Positions 8,119 to 16,600 of a stretch of DNA of 64,000 nt are shown piece by piece. Each line of letters begins with the position of its first letter. The first letter of the stretch is position 1. Under the pieces are notes generated by a model. The model worked only from the letters and a program-made list of their open reading frames with translations, searched no databases and had not been told where the DNA came from. The translations under genes were made by a program, and so were the position numbers. The stretch is from CAZJVD01 sp964549505 (GTDB lineage: Bacteria > Bdellovibrionota > UBA1018 > CAZJVD01), in assembly GCA_964549505.1 (NCBI GenBank), contig CAZJVD010000008.1, positions 65,978-129,977 on the forward strand. Reading direction: 5' to 3'.

Positions 8119-8682
8119 GTGAAACGCAACCCTCTTGGCTTCCATACCATTCCCAACTATTTGACGCTGGTCCGCGTCGCGGCGATCCCTGCTGTTATTG
8201 CGATGCTCTTCATGCATCAACCACGTTGGGATCTCATGGCGGCGCTCGTTTTCGGCGCTGCTTCGATCACCGATTGGCTCGATGGTTATCTGGCCCGACG
8301 CTACGGACTGACGACACTTTTTGGCAAACTCATGGACCCGCTCGCCGATAAGTTTTTGGTTGTCGCGGCTCTTCTCATGCTTCAGCATCTCGATCGCATT
8401 CACCCCGTCTGGGTCATGGTGATGATCTGTCGCGAACTCGGCATCACGGGTTTACGAGCACTGGCGAGCGCCGAGGGCCTCATGATCACCGTCAGCGATT
8501 CGGCCAAATGGAAAACCGCCCTGCAGATGTTTGGCATCCCCTTTATGATGGTCGTACCCGGACTTTGGGGAATTCCGCTCTTTCAAATCGGACAGGTCTT
8601 GGTCGGGCTCTCCGTGGTTCTGAGTCTTTACTCAGCGTTTGACTACCTTCGCGGATTTTTCCGCGCTGTTCGCGCTCGTTAA
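8119..8682 (+). CDS. pgsA: CDP-diacylglycerol--glycerol-3-phosphate 3-phosphatidyltransferase
   Basis: The product makes phosphatidylglycerol phosphate from CDP-diacylglycerol and glycerol 3-phosphate at the inner membrane. The CDP-alcohol phosphotransferase signature is complete: DWLDGYLARRYG followed by GKLMDPLADKF, matching D-x2-DG-x2-AR-x8-G-x3-D-x3-D. Several hydrophobic helices follow. I chose GTG 8119-8121 as start (187 residues, normal for PgsA) because it puts the family-typical IPNYLTLVRV near the N-terminus; the open frame upstream to 7906 is antisense to the PilZ gene. The 3' end overlaps the convergent adenosyltransferase gene by 51 bases. Confidence 0.93.
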   Translation: MKRNPLGFHTIPNYLTLVRVAAIPAVIAMLFMHQPRWDLMAALVFGAASITDWLDGYLARRYGLTTLFGKLMDPLADKFLVVAALLMLQHLDRIHPVWVMVMICRELGITGLRALASAEGLMITVSDSAKWKTALQMFGIPFMMVVPGLWGIPLFQIGQVLVGLSVVLSLYSAFDYLRGFFRAVRAR

Positions 8683-9246
8683 AGCTGGATTCCACGGTAC
8701 ATCGGCGACGCGCGAAAGATGGTTCGCAAAGCGTGCGGCCACAAACAAAAAGTCACTCAAGCGATTGAGATAGGTGACCGTCTCCGCGCGAATCTTTTCA
8801 ACTCCTGCATCGATCAAAGCCGTGAGTTCGCGTTCGGCCCGACGACACACCGTACGCGCCACGTGAAGACGAGCTGAAAGATCCGACCCGCCCGGCAAAA
8901 TGAATTGCTTAAGAGGCTCCAGCACTTCTTCCATAGCGTCGATTTTATGTTCCAGATCTCCAATCGCATCGGCCGCTAAGGGCTTGATGGAGAGCCGAGC
9001 GGGATCGGGTGTCGCGAGTTCGGCGCCCAGGCGAAACAGATCGTTCTGAACGAGAATCAACTGCTCTCGAAACGCGTCCACCTGTCGGCTTTTTTTCCCT
9101 TTAAAGGCAGCTATCGCTAACCCAAGCGTTGAATTGAGCTCATCGACCGTCCCATAAACCGCCACGCGGCCATGATACTTTCGAACCCGACCGCCTCCAA
9201 AGAGGCCCGTATCACCGCGATCGCCCGTACGTGTGTAAATCTTCAT
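8632..9246 (-). CDS. PduO-type ATP:cob(I)alamin adenosyltransferase
   Basis: The enzyme transfers the adenosyl group of ATP to cob(I)alamin, giving adenosylcobalamin. The 204-residue protein begins with the family ATP-binding motif TRTGDRGDTGLFGGGRVRK and has the conserved helix ARLHVARTVCRRAERELTAL that forms the active site of the trimer. The C-terminal NRLSDFLFVAARF is also typical. The gene converges on pgsA and overlaps its end by 51 bases. With metH and metF in the same window it indicates cobalamin use; no biosynthetic cob genes are visible here. PduO, MMAB and CobO names vary, so no symbol is given. Confidence 0.93.
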   Translation of the reverse strand: MKIYTRTGDRGDTGLFGGGRVRKYHGRVAVYGTVDELNSTLGLAIAAFKGKKSRQVDAFREQLILVQNDLFRLGAELATPDPARLSIKPLAADAIGDLEHKIDAMEEVLEPLKQFILPGGSDLSARLHVARTVCRRAERELTALIDAGVEKIRAETVTYLNRLSDFLFVAARFANHLSRVADVPWNPALTSANSAEKSAKVVKR

Positions 9247-9274
9247 GACGGCACAAGGTAACTCCGCGGCATGC

Positions 9275-9304
9275 TTGACGGAAAGTAAAACTTGTCGCTA
9301 TAAC
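9275..9304 (+). promoter_or_regulatory. Promoter of tRNA-Gly
   Basis: TTGACG (9275-9280), 18-base spacer, TATAAC (9299-9304). The predicted transcription start lies about 13 bases before the tRNA 5' end, a usual distance for a tRNA operon promoter. Confidence 0.7.
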
Positions 9305-9323
9305 CAGAGCTTCTTTACGAAAT

Positions 9324-9400
9324 GCGGGTGTAGCTCAGTTGGCTAGAGCGCGACCTTGCCAAGGTCGAGGCCGAGGGTTCAAGTCCCTTCACCCGCTCCA
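9324..9400 (+). tRNA. tRNA-Gly (anticodon GCC)
   Basis: A full cloverleaf can be drawn: acceptor GCGGGTG/CACCCGC, D arm GCTC/GAGC, anticodon arm CGACC-TTGCCAA-GGTCG, T arm GAGGG-TTCAAGT-CCCTT and encoded CCA. The anticodon GCC reads GGC/GGT. The last 20 bases (9381-9400, T-loop to CCA) are repeated exactly at 9696-9715, bounding a 315-bp element. Confidence 0.97.
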
Positions 9401-9715
9401 AGTTCCCATCACCCCAATGCACCGCCAGCAATCAGCCCGGTGAAAGACGATATGTTTACTCCTACTTCTGAGAACGGACATCCATGTCCATACCCCACCC
9501 ACGCTCTCGCCATCATGGCTTCGCGTGGGAAGTTCTCAGAAGTACGAGTAAACATATCGTCTTTCGTCGCGCACATTTTTCGAGGTGCATTGGGGTGATG
9601 GGGACTTGAAGGTCGGAGCAAACCGGGTGCCCACTTGTGGGCGGTTCGTGAGACCCGGCCGGAGGTCGAGCGCGAATAGCGCGAGAACCGAGGCCAAGTC
9701 CCTTCACCCGCTCCA
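9401..9715 (+). mobile_element. tRNA-end palindromic element (copy B), ORF-less, 315 bp
   Basis: The segment is bounded by the tRNA-Gly 3' end (9381-9400) and an exact 20-base copy of it (9696-9715). It contains outer inverted arms 9400-9423/9584-9607 (23 of 24) and inner arms 9442-9475/9532-9565 (33 of 34). The loop holds hairpin GGACA-TCCA-TGTCC (9476-9489) and hairpin CCCACGC...GCGTGGG (9498-9529) with inner GCC-ATCAT-GGC. Downstream come a hairpin GCCCAC-TT-GTGGGC, the sequence GGTTCGTGAG and a GAGCGC...GCGC hairpin just before the tRNA copy. All parts recur in the element at tRNA-Leu. No ORF is credible. The arrangement resembles integration of a non-autonomous element at a tRNA attachment site; no recombinase gene is present in the window. 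Confidence 0.75.
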
Positions 9716-9717
9716 CT

Positions 9718-9747
9718 CTTCCTCTTTATAAATAAATAAAAAGGAAG
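9718..9747. terminator. Possible bidirectional terminator hairpin
   Basis: CTTCCT (9718-9723) pairs with AGGAAG (9742-9747); A/T-rich sequence between can extend the stem. It sits 2 bases after the second tRNA-Gly end and 20 bases before the end of the BrnA-like gene. In the minus direction T-rich bases lie inside the stem, so efficiency is doubtful. It could be the native tRNA-Gly terminator displaced by the element. Confidence 0.4.
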
Positions 9748-9766
9748 AATGGGAGTAAATTCTAAA

Positions 9767-10123
9767 TCATCCTGCTGCTTTTTTGCGTGGTTGAGGGTGC
9801 TGAACACGAGATGCAATTTCATCCGCCATTTTATCCAACACGTTTTTTTCTACGAGTCGGCCCGTGGCGTACTTATGGAGAACGCTGCTCATGAGCGTCT
9901 GATAGCCAAGTCCTTCTTCGTCCGCTCTTTGTCGAATAGTATCCACATCGCCTTGGTTCAAGCGAATATTCACTCGTGCCTCGCGTTTTCGGTTAGCAAC
10001 GCCGTGTTGCGCAGCTTGTACAATTTCTTGTTTCAGATCGTCGGAAGCCTCCTGCCACTTGCCGCTACCAAGAGACTTTTCGATCTCTTTTTCTTCTTTC
10101 GTGAGCTTAAATTTCCTCTTCAT
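9767..10123 (-). CDS. BrnA-like ribbon-helix-helix antitoxin
   Basis: The 118-residue protein has a charged N-terminal toxin-binding-type half and a C-terminal CopG/MetJ-type domain with the characteristic RVNIRLNQGDVDTIRQRADE strand-helix and the segment GLGYQTLMSSVLHKYATG, common in BrnA-type antitoxins. It probably neutralises the upstream gene product and represses the shared promoter. The start ATG overlaps the upstream stop codon (ATGA), with GGAGG about 8 bases ahead. A 13-bp palindrome inside the promoter of the pair is a likely operator. Confidence 0.82.
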   Translation of the reverse strand: MKRKFKLTKEEKEIEKSLGSGKWQEASDDLKQEIVQAAQHGVANRKREARVNIRLNQGDVDTIRQRADEEGLGYQTLMSSVLHKYATGRLVEKNVLDKMADEIASRVQHPQPRKKAAG

Positions 10124-10323
10124 ATCTTTTTACCTCCATAGCGCTTATTGAGTTTGCGAGAATAGTATGCGGTCCAAAGCATAATTGCTGTCGGTTGGAT
10201 AGTTGCAGGTACTCCAACCACGTAACCCTCAAGCATGACCGCAATGACAATTTGCTCGAATGAAATTCCGCGTTCTCGCTTTAGCCATTCGTCTTTTTCA
10301 GGCTTCCATGCAAACCGTCGCAT
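10120..10323 (-). CDS. BrnT-like toxin, apparently shortened
   Basis: The N-terminus (RFAWKPEKDEWLKRERGISF) is typical of BrnT/RelE-fold toxins of the pattern F-x-W-x-P-x-K...ERGISFE. The C-terminus (AYYSRKLNKRYG) resembles the closing PSRKAT-x-x-Y strand. The central part found in ~90-residue relatives, normally with the histidine/lysine-containing strands, seems to be missing, so the 67-residue product may be inactive. I take ATG 10321-10323 as start because the -10 box ends 7 bases upstream; the frame is open to 10350, but that part lies upstream of the predicted transcription start. Gene order toxin-antitoxin with a 4-base overlap fits brnTA. Confidence 0.65.
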   Translation of the reverse strand: MRRFAWKPEKDEWLKRERGISFEQIVIAVMLEGYVVGVPATIQPTAIMLWTAYYSRKLNKRYGGKKI

Positions 10324-10330
10324 AATTTCA

Positions 10331-10360
10331 ATTGTATGCCTAATAGGCACCTTTTGTCAA
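10331..10360 (-). promoter_or_regulatory. Promoter and operator of the BrnT/BrnA-like pair
   Basis: On the minus strand TTGACA (10355-10360), 18 bases, TACAAT (10331-10336). The spacer contains the perfect palindrome TGCCTATTAGGCA (10337-10349), ideally placed for autorepression by a ribbon-helix-helix antitoxin. The -10 box is 7 bases from the ATG at 10323, so the mRNA should be leaderless. Confidence 0.7.
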
Positions 10361-10628
10361 CTTTTCATTCAATCCATTGATTTCCTTCCCGACTCCACAC
10401 ACACGAAGTGTAACCATGTGTCGACCCCAACACAGGTCTCAGTCGACATATTTTCCGATCCGAACGTTGCCGATAAGATGAGGAGATTACCAGCAATGGT
10501 CAACAGTACGTGAGCGGCGACAGGCCAGATTTTTCGTTAGTACGGGGCAAAAGAATGATGTGGGGATTTCATGCGTGCATCAGTGATTCGCAATCGCACT
10601 CCAGCACACTCGGGAGACTGACTCTCGT
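10361..10628. other. Intergenic region upstream of the RHS gene
   Basis: I see no gene. Just before the RHS start, GGGAGACTGACTCTC (10610-10624) can fold on itself; it contains the only Shine-Dalgarno-like GGGAG, about 12 bases from the ATG. No convincing promoter was found. Confidence 0.4.
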
Positions 10629-13600
10629 ATGTTGAGCGTTTCCAGAAACTGGCTGGTCTTTGTAGGACTATCTGTACTGGCAGGCTGCACGTCTAAAACC
10701 AGCGATCCCGCTCAGTCGACATTAAACAGCATTCAGAGATCCGTTAACGATTTTTTTGTGATCTTTACGGGAGGCGGAAGCAATCCAGTTCCCCCTACGT
10801 GGCAGGGCGCTGAAACGAAAATCAACGCACCGGAAGAGTCGCAAGAGTATTGGTGCCTCATTCACCCCTGTCCCGACGCTTCGGAACCTACATCGGGTGA
10901 TCCGGTTGCATTATCTGGCAAAGCTGTCATGCAAGAGTCCGTACCTTTTTTTGACCTACACTCAGCTGGCGATAAACCCGCTCGGTTTGGAATTCAATAT
11001 ACCGGTGATCTGGACCTCATCGCAAAAAGCTACGTGGGTCACAACTGGAACATCAGCATTCCAGTCGTCATTATGACCCCTACACTCGTGAAGAGAAAGC
11101 CTTACGGCGGGCCACAAGACATTGGAGGTGGATCGGTTGTAACAGGTGACAAATCCACGGAACAGGGCGGTTCCTCTGGCTCAGGTTCGTCCGGAGGCTC
11201 CGGGTCACCACCTCCTCCACTCATTGGATCTGGCCTCGGTGACACATTTCTAATTTCCGGGACTTCAATTGCTAGTTACGACAACAAGGACGTCACCAAA
11301 CCGGTTCCAAGAGGAATTCAAAACTCGAAGATGCGGTACGTGGGGATGGTCGTCGGCGCAAAAGGCGTCCTCGTATTGCCCGACGAAGTGGTCGTGCGCT
11401 CCGAAGATGGCGCCACTCAACGCTTTCTGCCGCCTCAGGGTAAGAAGCAGTCGGATCGATACACGTCCGGAGCCGTCGAATATGTGCTCTCGGAGGTCAG
11501 TTATCCCGATGGTAAAAAGCTTAGTTATGAATACGAGCCGGTTGGTAGCGGTGGATCTCTCCGGCCGATCACCATGACGGACAGTTCCGGACGGGTCACT
11601 CTGTTTCGCTACGACGGAGAAGGATTCCTGAGCGAGGTAGAGGATTTTTCGGGCCGCATTTGGACTCTGAACTATGATTCTAACTATGACTTAGTCAGCG
11701 TCGTGTTTCCCCAAAGCAGCGAGCAGAGCAAAGCAAAGACCGTCCGCTTTGAATACGACACCCATCGAATGACGAAGGAGTATGAACCCAATCACATCGA
11801 CACTCCTACTTTTATTAACACATACTCCGGAGACTCGATCGTCAGTCAAGAGATGGGCGACAGCAAGCATCTCTACAACGTCAATGGCGCCATCAATGGA
11901 TATGACGAACGACTGAGATTGCACGTAGCGCCCAGTGGGACCGCTACCCTGTATCACTTCGATTCGAACTGGAAGATAAAATCCCGTTGGGTTTTCGGAA
12001 GAGTGCTCGATCCAAATAATTTAGGCATGGCAACGACACCGATTATACAGTTGGTGAACTTCAAGAACGGGATTCACGGCTACCAGACTCCTACAAACGA
12101 AGACAAGCTGGTGCTGGGAAGCAAATACAACAGCACCGATCCAGAAAGTCTCGTCACCCAGTACGAATATGACGTCTACGGAAACAACACGAAAGTCATT
12201 CATCCCAATGGGGATGTCGTTACATCGGTCTATGACTCCGATTCCTCGGACATTTACAAAAGGAGTCATCTTGTTTCACAAACATTTGCACCAGCCGATG
12301 GAGCTGCGGCCGTTACATCTTATAGCTACTATGATCCTGTTTTTGGTGCTGTTCTCGCGCGATCCGATCCTAGAGGATTGGCTTCGGGATACACGCCCCC
12401 TAACGGTGGCGGAGCCTCCGCGCTGAGATATCTTGGGGTTCATGTACTCGACTACATGGAGAGCCCTCTCGCTCAAAATCAACCGCTTAAGGACGTTGTC
12501 GATAACTGGGGCATCGACATGTCCCAGACGAGCCTTGAGGCTAAGCTTCCGGCGACATTTGTGAGTGCTGTAAAAACAAAACTGGGAGCCGGTCCATTTG
12601 GAATCCTCGGATTGGGCGACGTCAATGGCGACGGCAAGACCAAACAGATTTCCGGAAACATCATTGCGAACTATGATGTTTCTCCCAACGTGCCCGCGGA
12701 TCCAGCCGACCTCTCGGCTGGTTACGTGACCGTGAACGTCGTGACCAAAAATCACTATAACGACGAGGGGTGTCTCTCTAAAATCATCGGTCCCAAAGGT
12801 GAAACCACAGTTTATGAGCGAAACTCAGCACTCGATCCTACAGGAGTCAGTCCTGGCAGCGCATCGGGGCCGAGCACGCAATCCGGAATAGGTGGGTGCG
12901 GGTTTCCAAACAAGAGTATTTCGGCAACAGGAGGAGCTACACTCTACGAATACAACCAGTACGGAGACGAAACAAAGCGAACGGATTCGAGGGGGTACGT
13001 TGTTCAAAAAGCTTACGACGAACTCAGACGGCTCACGGAAACGACGGACAGTTACGGGAGAGCGAAACGGTATACGTACGACCTCGCTGGAAATATCTTA
13101 ACTGAGACTGTTGAAAACTGTAGTTTTCCCATTGATCCGATTTCCTTTTTGCCGGGACTGAACTGGGATTGCACCGGCACCATCACGACTTCCCATAGTT
13201 ACGACGTCCAAAACCATCTTACAAAGTCCGTCGTTGTGGGACGGAAGGACGGGTATCCTACTCAAACCCTTCAAACTGAAAATTACTACAATCGCGCAGA
13301 GCAATTGGCACTGATCGTGTCGTCCGGCGCAAAAGACGGTTCGGAACCGTTTAGTGTCGTTTCGTATCTGTACGGTACATTTGGAAAGATTTCTAAGGTG
13401 ACGACAGGTGGAGTGTTACCTGAATTTTCTTCAGCAGCAGTGAATAGCAACATTCCCGCTTCCGTCATGCCTGGCTTGCACCCCGATGCAGGCACCGTCA
13501 CTTATAATTACGACACATACCAACGCCTGGCGACCGTTATCAATCCGTTGAACCAGACGGCTAAACTTCTGGAGTATGACTCTTACGGACGCAACTATAG

Positions 13601-16600
13601 AACCACCGATGCCTTGGGCCAGGTTGTTCGAAACTTTTACGACAGCGCGGGTGAAGTGATTGAGACCCGATCGATAAGTTCGGCAGCTCACGGTTCAAAA
13701 GTGGTCGCACGACAACTGAACTATGTGGACGAACTCAATCGCACGTTCCGATCTCGCCTGGCGAGATATGGCGCAGATTTTCAACTTCTAGGCTGGACAT
13801 CTTATGTTAACAAATTTGATGAACGATCCAACGCCGTTGTAGCTGCAGATCCGATCGGGAACAAAGTTTTCAGTGACTACGATATCACCGGTAGAAACAC
13901 CGCGGCCTACGATCAGTTTGGGAACCGAACCGATTTCGTCTTTGACTCAGAAAATCATCCCGTCCGTCAAGACACCAAAAGACGCGACGTGGGAGGTACC
14001 ACCCTCGTAAAATCCAAATTTCACTTTTACGATAAGGTCGGACAATTGAGGGCAACCACAAACTCCCTCAATGAAACCCACTATGCCCTCTTTGATAGCT
14101 TAGGAAATGTCGTATTTAAAACCGTAGATTCCAAATCATTTGGGCAGAAAATCCTTTTAAAATCTCTGGACACGCTCAATGAAATTCCAGGCATTGATCC
14201 GGCCGTAATGACCAACGCGTACGGAAACAACGTCGTCTTTGAAACGGATTCGTTAGGTCGTCCCCTGGCTGCTGTTTTTCCAAAGCGTCTCAATGGGCTC
14301 GGTATGCAATCCGTAATCGAAACTCACGAGGAGCGTGTGACTTACAATTCGGCGGGCCGGATCGCTACGAAGACAGATCGCAACGGGAACAGTACCTCAT
14401 TCACCTATGACTCGTTAGGGCGCTTGTTGCAGACCACTAAAGCCAACCAGTCTTCAGTGAAGATTACGAAGTTTAACAAGCTTGGACAGGTCTTAGAGTC
14501 TCGAGACGCTAACGATACCGTTGTGACCCGCACCTACGATGAGCTGGGTCGCTTAAAGGGTAAAACGATTCAAAAGGGGCCTGGTATTACGGCCGGACCT
14601 GATTGGGAATTTTTTGAATACGACGCTTTCGGAAATCAAAACCGGGTCACTTCAGATCTCGGAAGCGTTACCAAAGTTTATGGTACGGACGGCGTTTACA
14701 AAGAGACCGTGACCGGAGCCCTTGACTCTTACACCTTTGACTACACTTTCGATTCCAACGGTCGATCAAAAACGATGACCTATCCCAGCGGACAGACCAT
14801 CACGCTTGGTTACAACTCCGAAAACAAAGTGGACACGGTGGACACAGCGGCTTTCGGTGGGCACCCGATTCAATTTAGCTACTTAGGAGCAGGTCTTTTA
14901 GAGAGAATGACTCTTCCGAGCGGTGCCGAGTTGAGTCAGACATACGACGGAGCCGATCGATTGCGGAGTAAGTCCTACAAGACCTCTTCCAATCAGGTGA
15001 TTTTTTCGGCGACCTCCTCTCAAATGGATGGCGCCTGGCAGGTGACAGGCCAGCAGGAGTCGTGGACGCTCCCAGGCGGGACCACGACGGGTAACCAAAC
15101 CCTCACGTACACCTACGACAGTCAAGGAAGGCTTATACAAAGCCAAAATCAGAGCCAGAACACAGGATCACCCGTATCGACCTGGACGGTGAGCTATGTT
15201 TTGGACAAGACGGGCAATCGCACCGGGCTCACCTATCAGACTCAAGTGACGGGGCTCGGCCAGAAGTTTGGGCCCTCGGTTTATAATCCTAATTCGGTAA
15301 ATCAGTACGCGTCCACGTCCTTAGGTTCGTATCAGTATGATGACAATGGAAACACGACCGTCTTAGACTCTCGTTTGGCGCTGGGATGGACGTGGCAAAA
15401 TCTGCTCGATCAAGCCACCGATTCCGTTGGGCAGGTCACACGGTACAACTACGATGCGCTTGGACGCCTCTCTCGAATAAAAAAGGGAACTCTTGATTAC
15501 CGGTTTCGTTACTGCGGTAGCAGTATTTGCGAATTCTCCCGCAGTGCCGGACAGACTTTCGCGGATGTTGTTTTTTCAAAACAGGATCAGCCTATCCTAC
15601 AGATTGAGACCAACGGATCGATCACCTACTTCGCGCAAGACCAGCTGAGTTCTGTAAGAGCTCTGTTTGGAGATCAAGGACAGATTTTCGAAGCTAACTC
15701 CTACACGGACTACGGCTCGAGGCTGAACCCAGGATCATTGACTCCGGTTTCTGACCAAGCTCCATCAAAAACTATTTTTGCTTACACAGGGAAGCCCCTC
15801 GATCCCACGACCGGGCTCTACTATTACTTGGCGCGATTTTATGATCCTGTTTTGGGGCGCTTCTTGAGTGAGGATCCGGCACAAGACGGAACGAACTACT
15901 ACGCCTACACCGACAACAATCCGATAAACTTTAACGACCCGTCGGGTCTCAGCCGACGACCGCGAGACGGGGATGGGGCGGGTGGAATGCCTGGGCCACC
16001 AAGAAACCCAGTCGATACCGTAACAGAAGGCTATCGCATCATGGCTGCGGCGCTTGGTGCCGTATCTAAGTACCTTAGTCCCGAAGTCGCAAAGGTCCTC
16101 GGATCGTACGCGTTCGCGTTGTCAAACATCAACATTCCTCGAACCGACGTACCGAGGAACGACCGCGGTTTTATCATGGGAAATCAGAGAAGACAGACTC
16201 CCGAATCGGATGAGGAAGCTTGGGGAAGACTCAGTGTAGCCGCTCAAGTGGAAGAATGGCTTGAGAGAAACGGAAGCAACAGACTTTGCACCAATGGTTG
16301 GTTTGATGACCACAGTGCCAACAGCACGGATGTGGATGTGATCGTTGAATATGTTGATGAGGGATGGAAAGAAGACTGGGAAACATTCGAGGATCTGCTG
16401 CGAGAGACAACGGGTTCACAGTATCTTTTAAGAGGTGATTTTAGCGGTTGGTTCGGACATATGACCGGTAAGACGGACATCGATAATGCGGCCGTCGCTT
16501 ACGGTAATGGAAATAAGGTTGGCGCCGCGATCGGCGTCGGTACAGCGACCTTAAAGGTGGCGAGTGCCGTTCTCTTATGCAGAGGGATCGTGCAAGGATT

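Noticed and set aside
9409..9822. 137-codon minus-strand frame across the tRNA-Gly element
   Set aside because: It runs through palindromic arms, the tRNA copy and the terminator hairpin; no ribosome binding site, no protein-like composition.
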